From CAZHFW01 sp964531675 (GTDB lineage Bacteria; Planctomycetota; Phycisphaerae; Phycisphaerales; UBA1924), in NCBI GenBank assembly GCA_964531675.1, contig CAZHFW010000005.1, forward strand, positions 79,666 through 143,665: DNA of 64,000 bases, in the 5' to 3' direction. This document shows positions 32,858-39,977 of the stretch, piece by piece (positions within the stretch are counted from its first letter, which is position 1; the number at the start of each line of letters is the position of its first letter). The position numbers and the translations under genes are program-made. Below the pieces are notes generated by a model. The model did no database searches and was not told the DNA's origin. It saw nothing but the letters and a program-made list of their open reading frames with translations.

Positions 32858-34888
32858 CTAGAACGTACGGCGGAAGCCGAACTGAAACGTCTGCGAACTC
32901 TCGTTACTCCCCGGACTATCCAGATCCGCGTTCCGGAACGACGCGAACACCGACGTCTGCCTCCGCGTCCAGGTCAGTCCGATCGATTCCTCGATGCCCC
33001 GCGAGTTGCCCGAGATCGAGCTGTCCTCGTCGCGGTACTCAAGACCCACGTTGAAGTCGAGCTCGCGTCCGAGTCTGGCGAGCCAGCGGATCGAACCCCG
33101 GTCGAAGTTCACGTCTTCGCCCGTGTCCGTGTAGTTGATCATCTCGCGCGTGAACTCGGCGTTCAGCGCCGACCCCGGTCCCAGGGGGAGGACGTAAAGC
33201 CCCTGGATGCGGGTGAGGTTGTAGGGATCAAACGCGCTGTCGTGCATGTTGTACTCGAGCCGCCCCGTGAACCCGCCGCGCTGGTACTCAACGCCCAGGA
33301 GCCAGTCTTCGAGCGTATCGGGACGGAAGAGCGTCGGGTCCGCTGCGCTGATCGACTGGTCCACGTTGCGGTAGGTCGCGTACGTCGCCAGACCCCGGAG
33401 CCATCCCTCGGTGATCGTGTACCGGATCGAGAAGGAGAGGACCGTGGTGTCCACGTCGTTCCCGGGCTCGGGGCCCAGGTCGTAGCTGATCTTGAGGCGC
33501 TGGCCATTGACCCATGCGCCGCCCACGATCGCGGTGATGTCCGTGTGATCCGGGAAGTACTGGACCGTGTAGTCCACGCCCTCCTGGTACACCGGGAATC
33601 CCGAGATCGGGCGGATGACCACCGATCCCGAGACGACGTTGCGCCGCGCGATGATGATCGGGAAGCCGTCCACGAAGGTGTACTGCTCGTCGACCACCGA
33701 GATCGTCTCGCCGCGGTCGCTGTTGCGCTGCGCGTTGAAGCCCGCGCCCGCCGACGCGTCGATCCTGCCGTAGGGCACCTTCTTGGTGTAGTCGAACTGC
33801 CCGTTGACGTACGCGCCCTCGCTCGTGAAGTTGCCGGGCGTCTCCAGATGCGTGAAGCCCACGGTCCCGACGCTCGTGAGGCTGTCGAAGAGCTGGTGCT
33901 TGACGGAGATGTCGCCCCGGAGGAGCTGCTGCTCCTGGCCCTTCACGTCGAGGCTGTCGGCCTCGAAGTTGTACCTCGACTCGAGCCTCTCCGAGTGGCG
34001 CAGCGTGAGCAGCTCGTCCCAGTTGATCCGCGTCTGGTCCTGGAGGCCCGTCTGGTCGTACAACCGGAAGGACGAGCGCAGTTCGTGGGGCCTGAACTCG
34101 TCGCCGAACGCCGCGGTGTGCACCACGTTCAGGTCGTTGCGGTCGTAGTCATCGCGGTATCCCCCAGCCTGGCTCTCGTTGATGTGGTCGAAGTTGTAAG
34201 AGGTCTCGAGCCGCTGCCTCGGGGTGATGAACAGGCCGTTCTGGAAGTTGACCGTGTCCTGGACCGTGTGCGTGTCGATCTGGCCGAAGTCGCCGGTCAG
34301 TCTGTCGTCGCGGTGGTAGTACGTGAGCGACGTGGGCGCCGTCGAGGACTGGAGCCTGGTGTTGAAACCCTCTTCGGAGAGGACTTCATCGATCGATCCC
34401 GAGAAGGCGCGGTTGAGCGTGCTCTGCTCGCGCCGCGCGTAGAAGTTGGTGGGCAACAGGCTCGTGCCCAGGAGCAGCGCGTTGACGTCGTAGATCGCGA
34501 CAAAGTCGTCTTCGTCCTCCGCCGCGTCGGGGATCGTGCTGCTGCGGTTGAAGTTCTCCAGGCCGAGCTGGGCGGTGCCTGTGATGTCCAGGAAGTTGCG
34601 GTGCCCGATGAACGCTTCACCCTGGAGGTCGAGCAGTTCGCGGAAGCGCCACTCGGTCTGGGTGTTGTCGGGCTGGCCCGAGACCTTGAGCGAGTCGCGG
34701 TTGTACTCGGCGCGGAACTCCAGAGCCGCGTCAAGCCTCTGGAGCTGGAAGCGGCGCCACGTCTCGCGGGGCGTGCCGACGACGACCGGGCCGCCGTCAT
34801 CAGGCCCTCCCACCACAACCTGCGCCGACGCCGTCCCCGCCATCGCGACGAGCCCGAGCATCAGAGATTTGGCGGACGTGCGTTTCAC
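32858..34888 (-). CDS. Large outer-membrane beta-barrel, porin-cytochrome type candidate
   Basis: This 676-aa protein has a signal peptide (MLGLVAMAGTASAQ) and a long series of amphipathic strands with aromatic girdles (FNVGLEYRDEDSSI, TSVFASFRNADL). It ends in TFQFGFRRTF, the terminal Phe expected for BAM-assembled barrels. The size suits a barrel of over 20 strands, as in MtrB or the OmbB-type porins that hold cytochromes across the outer membrane. Sequence similarity to MtrB is not obvious. The function rests on context: pentahaem lipoprotein upstream, 12-haem cytochrome downstream, same operon. Confidence 0.75.
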   Translation of the reverse strand: MKRTSAKSLMLGLVAMAGTASAQVVVGGPDDGGPVVVGTPRETWRRFQLQRLDAALEFRAEYNRDSLKVSGQPDNTQTEWRFRELLDLQGEAFIGHRNFLDITGTAQLGLENFNRSSTIPDAAEDEDDFVAIYDVNALLLGTSLLPTNFYARREQSTLNRAFSGSIDEVLSEEGFNTRLQSSTAPTSLTYYHRDDRLTGDFGQIDTHTVQDTVNFQNGLFITPRQRLETSYNFDHINESQAGGYRDDYDRNDLNVVHTAAFGDEFRPHELRSSFRLYDQTGLQDQTRINWDELLTLRHSERLESRYNFEADSLDVKGQEQQLLRGDISVKHQLFDSLTSVGTVGFTHLETPGNFTSEGAYVNGQFDYTKKVPYGRIDASAGAGFNAQRNSDRGETISVVDEQYTFVDGFPIIIARRNVVSGSVVIRPISGFPVYQEGVDYTVQYFPDHTDITAIVGGAWVNGQRLKISYDLGPEPGNDVDTTVLSFSIRYTITEGWLRGLATYATYRNVDQSISAADPTLFRPDTLEDWLLGVEYQRGGFTGRLEYNMHDSAFDPYNLTRIQGLYVLPLGPGSALNAEFTREMINYTDTGEDVNFDRGSIRWLARLGRELDFNVGLEYRDEDSSISGNSRGIEESIGLTWTRRQTSVFASFRNADLDSPGSNESSQTFQFGFRRTF

Positions 34889-34894
34889 GCGGGG

Positions 34895-35815
34895 TCACTC
34901 GGGACGCTTGGGCTCCTTGGATGGCGCTTCAGCGCCATCGCCGCCCGACGATTGGTCTTGCTTCTTCTCGGGAGCGGGCGTCGCGGGCTCCTTGGGAGGC
35001 TGCGCCGGTGTGGGCGCCGGGATGGGCGCCGGTGTTGGCGCTGCCGCCGGCTTATCCCCGTCGAGCCCATCCACCGGCGCGATGTCTTCAGGCCCGTTTG
35101 CCGGAGTGGTTGCCGGATTGGTCGTCGAATCCGGCCGCTTGACCTGATCGGAGCCGAAGGTCGCCTGGCGTGCCCCGCCGCTGGGCTTGGATTCCTCCTC
35201 CGCCGCCGGTGGGATGTTCGTCGCGGTCGCGCCGGGCCTGAGCATCAACGCGTTCTCGCCGCCGTGCCCGAAGTGGCACGCGATGCAGCTCGCCTTGGGA
35301 TCCGCGTGCGCCGGCACCACATCGCCCTTGAGCATCGACGACGAGTGGCATTGCACGCAAAGCCCGCGGTCGGGCCCGCGGAGGAGCCACTTGCGGGCCG
35401 ACTCGTGCGGCGAATGACACCAGAGGCACGCCCCGCCCGCGACCGCGCCGTGCGTCCACGCGTGCTCGCTGGTCACCTTGTCGTGACAACCAAGGCACGC
35501 GGTCGGGTCGTTCCGGCTCGGACGGTACTGCGTCTTGTGACACGACTCGCACTTTTCTTCCGCGAAGGGCTTGTGCACGACCACCTGCGCCGAGAGCGTC
35601 GCATCGCCCGCGCCCGCGCCGCCTGGCCCCGGCGCGTTCGGGTCGGGCACCCCGTCAAAGAAGAACGAGAGCATCGCGTAGTTGGACTTGGTGACCGAGC
35701 ACCCCGCCCACACCAGCAGCGCCGCCAGGCCCGCTCCCCCCCAAAGCACGCCGCGGCGGAGGCCCTTTCTGGCCCCGCCGCGCCGCATGCTCTTGGTCAA
35801 AGGTTCCCTGCGCAC
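34895..35815 (-). CDS. Pentahaem c-type cytochrome lipoprotein
   Basis: The protein has a lipoprotein signal (LAALLVWAGCSVTK), then five CXXCH motifs (CESCH, CLGCH, CLWCH, CVQCH, CIACH) within about 130 residues. A long Pro/Ala/Lys-rich C-terminal tail follows (PAPTPAPIPAPTPAQ). The tail could span periplasm or bind partners. Gaps of 18 and 6 nt to its neighbours support co-translation with the first NHL lipoprotein and the beta-barrel. An inner ATG at 35788 is an alternative start. Confidence 0.85.
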   Translation of the reverse strand: MRREPLTKSMRRGGARKGLRRGVLWGGAGLAALLVWAGCSVTKSNYAMLSFFFDGVPDPNAPGPGGAGAGDATLSAQVVVHKPFAEEKCESCHKTQYRPSRNDPTACLGCHDKVTSEHAWTHGAVAGGACLWCHSPHESARKWLLRGPDRGLCVQCHSSSMLKGDVVPAHADPKASCIACHFGHGGENALMLRPGATATNIPPAAEEESKPSGGARQATFGSDQVKRPDSTTNPATTPANGPEDIAPVDGLDGDKPAAAPTPAPIPAPTPAQPPKEPATPAPEKKQDQSSGGDGAEAPSKEPKRPE

Positions 35816-35833
35816 CGTCTTCCCCAGAACGCG

Positions 35834-37174
35834 TCAGTTCTTCGGCGTGGACTCGGGCTTGGCGTCGGCCGGCTTTGCCGGCGGAGCGTCGTCTCGCTTG
35901 GCCCCGGGGGGCGGCGCGTCGTTGGCCGGAGCGGCCCCGCCCGCGGCGCCCTCAGCACCGGGCTCGATCCCGCCCACGTTCTGGAACTTGAGCTGTTCCG
36001 CATCAGGCTTGGCGACACCGGTGTCAAACTCGACCGAGACGCCGTGCAGGTCCGCGAGCTTGTACTCGGGCTTGCGCTCGCCCAGAGCGTACACCGAGAT
36101 CTTGGAGTTGCCGAACTGGTTGGCGACCACCACGATCCGCTTGGCGTTGAAGCCCGGATGGATGCGGTCCTTGAAGAACTCCAGGCCGTTGTCGCTCACC
36201 GCGATGCCGATGGGCATGTCCATGGCGCCCGGGAACGTGCCCGCTGCTCCGAAGAACATGAGCATCTGGAACTTATCGTTGAAGAGCTGCACGTTCTGGA
36301 ACGCCGCATCGACGATGTAGAGGATGCCCTCGCTGTCGACCGCGATCTGCTTGGGTCTGGCGAACGCGCCCGCATGATCGCCCGCCTGGCCGAACGCGCC
36401 CAGGTACGCGCCGTCCGCGGTGAACTTCTGGACATTGCACCGCATCGTGTCGACCACGTAGAGGTTGCCCTCCTTGTCAATGGTCAGGCCCACGGGGAGT
36501 CTGAACTGGCCGGGCTCATCACCCACGGACCCGATCGCGCCGAGCTCCTTGCCCGAGCGCCGGTCCAGGATGAGCACCTGCTGGCGGGTCATGTCGGCGA
36601 CGTAGAGGCGATCGCCGCGCACCGCCAGAGCCGCGGGCTTGAGCTTGGGAATGTTGAAGTTGCCCGCGAAGCGTTCGCTCTTGTCGAACACCATGATGGA
36701 CGCGAGCACCAGATCGGCGACGTAGACCACGCCATCGTCGGCGATCGCGACCGCGACCGGCCGCTCCAGGTGGTTGGATCCCGCGACACCCACGAGCCTG
36801 GTCTGCTTCTGGACCAGGTCCATCACGACCAGGGCCTTGGCGCGGATGTCGCACACATAAATCCGACCATCGCGGACCGCCAGGCCGTACGGCTTGTTGA
36901 CATACGCGGTCTGGTTGATGTCCTCGCCGAACACGATCTTGTCCAGCCCCGAGGACTTGCTCGGCGAGACGTCCTCGCTCGAGTTGAACCCCGCGATGAA
37001 CTGGATGCGGGGCTCGGCGGGCGCCGCGGGCCAGAACACATACCGACCCTTGGCCGCTTCGGGCGCCTTGGTCGGATTCGAGTTCGAGCTGGCCGCACAG
37101 CCGGTGAGTGAGACGGCCCCGACCAGGGTCAGACCAGCCGCCAGAACCGTTTGAATCGCAATCTTGGTAGTCAT
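35834..37174 (-). CDS. NHL-repeat beta-propeller lipoprotein, first gene of the conduit operon
   Basis: The 446-aa protein has a lipobox (GAVSLTGCAAS), six NHL repeats (e.g. PYGLAVRDGRIYVCDIRAKA, LPVGLTIDKEGNLYVVDTMR), and a C-terminal Ala/Pro/Lys-rich tail of about 70 residues. It resembles the second NHL lipoprotein of the operon. It is preceded by a sigma-54 type promoter at 37207-37222. Confidence 0.85.
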   Translation of the reverse strand: MTTKIAIQTVLAAGLTLVGAVSLTGCAASSNSNPTKAPEAAKGRYVFWPAAPAEPRIQFIAGFNSSEDVSPSKSSGLDKIVFGEDINQTAYVNKPYGLAVRDGRIYVCDIRAKALVVMDLVQKQTRLVGVAGSNHLERPVAVAIADDGVVYVADLVLASIMVFDKSERFAGNFNIPKLKPAALAVRGDRLYVADMTRQQVLILDRRSGKELGAIGSVGDEPGQFRLPVGLTIDKEGNLYVVDTMRCNVQKFTADGAYLGAFGQAGDHAGAFARPKQIAVDSEGILYIVDAAFQNVQLFNDKFQMLMFFGAAGTFPGAMDMPIGIAVSDNGLEFFKDRIHPGFNAKRIVVVANQFGNSKISVYALGERKPEYKLADLHGVSVEFDTGVAKPDAEQLKFQNVGGIEPGAEGAAGGAAPANDAPPPGAKRDDAPPAKPADAKPESTPKN

Positions 37175-37187
37175 GGTGCCTCCGGAC

Positions 37188-37203
37188 GAATCAGGATTGA
37201 GAA
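37188..37203. promoter_or_regulatory. Weak palindrome near the conduit-operon start site
   Basis: GAATCAGGATTGAGAA keeps the TGAGAA arm and the TCA of the other arm of the enhancer pattern. It overlaps the predicted transcription start of the operon at 35834-37174 rather than lying upstream. If real it could act negatively. Confidence 0.3.
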
Positions 37204-37206
37204 ATC

Positions 37207-37222
37207 TGCAAACCCGATGCCA
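37207..37222 (-). promoter_or_regulatory. Sigma-54 type promoter of the NHL/pentahaem/barrel operon
   Basis: The minus strand reads TGGCATCGGGTTTGCA, with the GG-N10-GC core. The predicted start site near 37195 is about 20 nt before the ATG at 37174. Confidence 0.6.
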
Positions 37223-37295
37223 ATCCGGATAACCCCATCATCAATCCCTCCAAATACCGAAAATCGGCTCTCGGAAATCACCCCGGCCAAAAACA

Positions 37296-37323
37296 CACCG
37301 GGCGCCCAGAAGGGCGCCCGGTG
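37296..37323 (-). terminator. Strong intrinsic terminator of the tetrahaem gene
   Basis: CACCGGGCGCCC (37296-37307) and GGGCGCCCGGTG (37312-37323) form a perfect 12-bp stem with a 4-nt loop. On the minus strand it is followed by TGTTTTTGG. It separates the tetrahaem gene from the downstream operon. Confidence 0.85.
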
Positions 37324-37365
37324 CTTCAGACAGACATCGTGAGTCTGGCTCAGAGACAGACAGAC

Positions 37366-37986
37366 TTACTTGATGTGGCAGGTCAGGCACAGGTGGCTCG
37401 ACGCATTGCTGAAGTTCAGCATGTGGTCGAAGTTGCCGGCGTTGTGCACGTTGTGGCACGTGCGGCAGCCCACCACGTACTGGGTCGCGCCCGCGGTATC
37501 CACCCAGTCACGCAGACGCAGGGAACCCCAAGCGCTCACCACCTGGTGGGAAGCGTTCTGCGGGTTGAACCGCGTGCTGGTCGTGGTCGGATACACCGCT
37601 TCCTTGCCGATCGGGTGATCGTCAGAGAGGTCGGTGCCGATCTTGGCGCCGCCCGGGATGAAGTTCGTGCCGGTCTTGCCGCCGAAGCTGTCCAGGGCCA
37701 CCGTACCGTCGTGGCAGGAGAGGCACAGACGGCTGCCGCGATCGATGTCAGCCTGGGTGCCAGCGCTGCCGCCGAACAGGGTGTAGTTGGCCGTGGAGAG
37801 TTCGTGGTTCCACAGCATGCCGGCCGCCATGTTGCCGAAGTGCGGCGTATGGCAGGGCTTGCAGATCTCGCCGCCCGACCAGCTGTAGGAGCTGAAGTCG
37901 TGCTTCGAGTTGGTGATCTGAGCCTGGGCCATGCCAGCCAGACCAGCCGCGGCGATCGTCCCGATAAGGATCTTGTTGAGCTTCAT
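37366..37986 (-). CDS. Small exported tetrahaem c-type cytochrome
   Basis: The 206-aa protein has a signal peptide (ILIGTIAAAGLAGMAQAQ) and four haem motifs (CKPCH, CLSCH, CRTCH, CLTCH). The pattern NSKHDFSSYSW, CKPCHTPH, LCLSCHDGTVAL, DDHPIG also occurs in the N-terminal part of the 12-haem protein. Small secreted tetrahaem proteins of this build include some that polymerise as filaments (OmcE type), but that is only a possibility here. It is flanked by its own sigma-54 type promoter (38073-38088) and a strong terminator, so it is transcribed alone and could be abundant. Confidence 0.88.
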   Translation of the reverse strand: MKLNKILIGTIAAAGLAGMAQAQITNSKHDFSSYSWSGGEICKPCHTPHFGNMAAGMLWNHELSTANYTLFGGSAGTQADIDRGSRLCLSCHDGTVALDSFGGKTGTNFIPGGAKIGTDLSDDHPIGKEAVYPTTTSTRFNPQNASHQVVSAWGSLRLRDWVDTAGATQYVVGCRTCHNVHNAGNFDHMLNFSNASSHLCLTCHIK

Positions 37987-38072
37987 ATCTACTTTCCTTC
38001 GCCTTTAGTCCGGCCGGGATGACAGGTCCGCCCAAGTGCGTTCCGGCCGAGTTGTTTGAACACCCCTCTAGT

Positions 38073-38088
38073 GGCAAGCCGCGTGCCA
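38073..38088 (-). promoter_or_regulatory. Sigma-54 type promoter of the tetrahaem gene
   Basis: The minus strand reads TGGCACGCGGCTTGCC, with perfect TGGCACG and TTGC elements. The predicted start site is near 38061, leaving a leader of about 75 nt. Confidence 0.65.
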
Positions 38089-38149
38089 AGCGACTGACGC
38101 AACAAAAACCGCGTTCCTGCGCTCTGGCGCGGGTTGGCAAGCTTTTCCT

Positions 38150-38165
38150 TTCCCGCCGTTGGGAG
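38150..38165. promoter_or_regulatory. Palindromic enhancer candidate U9
   Basis: TTCCCGCCGTTGGGAG fits the relaxed pattern TTCYCR-N4-TGRGAR. It lies 62 nt upstream of the promoter at 38073-38088, in the gap shared with the divergent hexahaem gene. Confidence 0.45.
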
Positions 38166-38235
38166 GGGATGGCCGGACCCGAATACGGCGGCTGGGAAGC
38201 TCCCGAGGGCCCAGCCCTCATCTAAAACCGTGAAA

Positions 38236-38265
38236 GCTCCGAATCGGTCTCAGCGACTTCGGAGC
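38236..38265 (+). promoter_or_regulatory. Hairpin covering the ribosome site of the hexahaem gene
   Basis: GCTCCGAA (38236-38243) pairs perfectly with TTCGGAGC (38258-38265). The GGAG inside the second arm is the Shine-Dalgarno for the ATG at 38270. Folding would hide it, suggesting translational control. Confidence 0.55.
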
Positions 38266-38269
38266 CAAC

Positions 38270-39076
38270 ATGAAGCATTCCTCAACGCCCGATCGATTCC
38301 CCAATACGCGTGCTGCAATGACCTGGGGAATCGCCGGAGCGGTTGGCCTGGTCTTGGCCGCAGTGGGCGTCGGTGTGTATGCCGCAAGGCACACCCCGTT
38401 TGAGGTAAGCCTTACCCCCGTCTCCTTCGATCCCCCGGATTCCTTCGCAAGCTCCAGCGGCTCGTGCGTGCAGTGTCACCAGTTTGAACATGGCATGTCG
38501 CACCCAGTGGAAGTGCCGGCCCGCATGGCGGTCCCCTCCAATCTCCCGCTGGAGAATGGTCGGGTCACCTGCTTCACCTGCCATGACGCCCCCACTTCGC
38601 ACGTGTCGGCCAAGCAGCGCGTCGGGGTCCGCGAACCCACCGCCAAGCTCTGCATGGATTGCCACGCAAACTCGGCTGCAGCTTCCAAGATGGTGCACGC
38701 CCGCTCCTATGGGTTGGCCCATCTCAAGGCTGAGAATGGGCTGAAGCTCGGGCCGATCGCCAACGGCTTTGATCGCGAGACCAAGGCCTGCGTCTCCTGC
38801 CACGACGGAGCGCTGAGCCCCGAGATCGGCTTCCACGCCATGAAGGGCGAGGGAATGGGTGATCGCGACGACCACCCGATGGGCATTCCGCTGGCCCAGA
38901 CTTCTCGAAATCGAGAAAGCGACTTCCGGATCGCGCGGGTGACCTCCCCCCGCATCCGCCTGGTCGAGGGCGTGATCGGATGCGGTTCCTGCCACAGCGT
39001 GTACTCCCATGAGCCCGCGCAGCTGGTCATGAGCAACCGCGGAAGTCAGCTTTGTTTGAGCTGCCACAAGCAGTAA
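38270..39076 (+). CDS. Membrane-anchored hexahaem c-type cytochrome
   Basis: One N-terminal helix (GIAGAVGLVLAAVGVGVYAA) precedes a periplasmic domain with six CXXCH motifs (CVQCH, CFTCH, CMDCH, CVSCH, CGSCH, CLSCH). The ACVSCHDGALSPEIGFH and DDHPMGIP segments relate it to the tetrahaem and 12-haem proteins. It probably passes electrons from the inner membrane to periplasmic partners. GGAG 5 nt before the ATG supports the start. It is transcribed divergently from the tetrahaem gene and precedes the ccmC-like gene. Confidence 0.87.
   Translation: MKHSSTPDRFPNTRAAMTWGIAGAVGLVLAAVGVGVYAARHTPFEVSLTPVSFDPPDSFASSSGSCVQCHQFEHGMSHPVEVPARMAVPSNLPLENGRVTCFTCHDAPTSHVSAKQRVGVREPTAKLCMDCHANSAAASKMVHARSYGLAHLKAENGLKLGPIANGFDRETKACVSCHDGALSPEIGFHAMKGEGMGDRDDHPMGIPLAQTSRNRESDFRIARVTSPRIRLVEGVIGCGSCHSVYSHEPAQLVMSNRGSQLCLSCHKQ
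38902..38917. promoter_or_regulatory. Perfect palindrome related to the enhancer pattern, inside a gene
   Basis: TTCTCGAAATCGAGAA is a perfect inverted repeat with the same 6-4-6 layout. It lies in the hexahaem gene, about 290 nt upstream of the promoter at 39205. It may be a distal enhancer or chance. Confidence 0.35.
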
Positions 39077-39085
39077 ACACGCTAA

Positions 39086-39101
39086 ATCTCACATTTGAGA
39101 A
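39086..39101. promoter_or_regulatory. Palindromic enhancer candidate U6
   Basis: ATCTCACATTTGAGAA fits TTCYCA-N4-TGAGAA. It lies 104 nt upstream of the sigma-54 type promoter at 39205 and 33 nt from U7. Confidence 0.6.
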
Positions 39102-39118
39102 ATCGGCCGCGGCAGCGA

Positions 39119-39134
39119 TTCCCACAATTGAAAG
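39119..39134. promoter_or_regulatory. Palindromic enhancer candidate U7 (degenerate)
   Basis: TTCCCACAATTGAAAG has one good arm and one weak arm. The 33-nt offset from U6 equals the U1-U2 offset. Confidence 0.4.
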
Positions 39135-39204
39135 AGCTCGCCCGAGGCGTTGACCAGTGCCCCGAGCCCGTCCCTCGCACCGTCAGGGCTGGGGTCGTGA
39201 CGCA

Positions 39205-39220
39205 TGGCACCCGGCTTGCA
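39205..39220 (+). promoter_or_regulatory. Sigma-54 type promoter of the ccmC-ccmD pair
   Basis: TGGCACCCGGCTTGCA is a consensus -24/-12 promoter. It lies about 85 nt before the ATG at 39306 and argues against the longer frame that starts at 39204. Confidence 0.75.
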
Positions 39221-39305
39221 CCACTCCAGACTTGGACCGGCGCGCGGATGTGTGTCCGCGGACTGGTCCGGGGTTTTGGCCGGGGCAAACGCCGACAGGC
39301 GCGCC

Positions 39306-39977
39306 ATGAAACGGTGGGTCACATCTGCCGCGTGGACGTACGGCGTGCTGACGCTGCTCGTGCTGGTCGCGGGCGTGGTCGCGGCGGTCCGGGCGCCCAT
39401 CGACCCGACCTACGGGCCGATCCAGAAGCTGCTGTACCTCCACCTCCCGGTCGCGGCCAACACGTTCTTCTCGGCGATGGTCGTGTTCGTGGCCAGCGTC
39501 GGGTACATGAGCGAGCGGCGGCGCATGTGGGACGATCTGGCCCACGCCGCGGCTGCGACCACGGTGATCAATGGAGCGGTGCTGATCATCACCGGCATGT
39601 TCTGGGCCAAAGTCGCCTGGGACTCCTGGTGGGTGTGGAGCCCGCGACTGACCTTCAGCCTGGTGCTCTGGCTGCTGTACTCGGGCTACATGGTGATCCG
39701 GGTGCGCGTCGGGCCGGGCGATCGTCGCGCGATCATCAGCGCGATTTATGGGGCGCTGGCTTTCCTTGATGTGCCGCTGCTGTATTTGTCTTCCAAGCTT
39801 CTTCCTGACGTGCACCCCACCAGTTCGACGCTCACCGCTCCGATGATGACGGCGCTGTGGCTCTGGATGATCGCGGTGACGCTGCTGACCGGTGGGATGA
39901 TCGCGCAGCGCTACCGGCTCGGGAAAGTCCTTGGCGAGACTGGCCCTCTGGTCCTTGCGGGAGGCACGTTCTCATGA
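39306..39977 (+). CDS. ccmC: CcmC-like haem-handling membrane protein
   Basis: The 223-aa protein has six predicted helices, and the tryptophan-rich motif WDSWWVWSPRLTFSLVLWLL with flanking membrane His residues (LYLHLPVAAN, PDVHPTSS). This is the CcmC/CcsA haem-binding family. CcmC presents haem to CcmE in system I, but no ccmE or ccmF is in the window while a system II pair (resB, ccsA) is. Its exact role is therefore open. The start at 39306 is set by the sigma-54 type promoter upstream. It is coupled by ATGA to the next gene. Confidence 0.85.
   Translation: MKRWVTSAAWTYGVLTLLVLVAGVVAAVRAPIDPTYGPIQKLLYLHLPVAANTFFSAMVVFVASVGYMSERRRMWDDLAHAAAATTVINGAVLIITGMFWAKVAWDSWWVWSPRLTFSLVLWLLYSGYMVIRVRVGPGDRRAIISAIYGALAFLDVPLLYLSSKLLPDVHPTSSTLTAPMMTALWLWMIAVTLLTGGMIAQRYRLGKVLGETGPLVLAGGTFS

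Noticed and set aside
32828..37111. A 1427-codon open frame on the plus strand
   Set aside because: It is antisense to the NHL, barrel and pentahaem genes, has the Arg/Asp/Val-rich composition of a GC-bias shadow, and no domain or start signal. The minus-strand genes carry haem and NHL motifs and terminal Phe.
38103..38145. Sigma-54 type promoter for the hexahaem gene
   Set aside because: TGGCGC with TGGCA near 38125 has the wrong spacing (GG-N9-GC), so no promoter is called.
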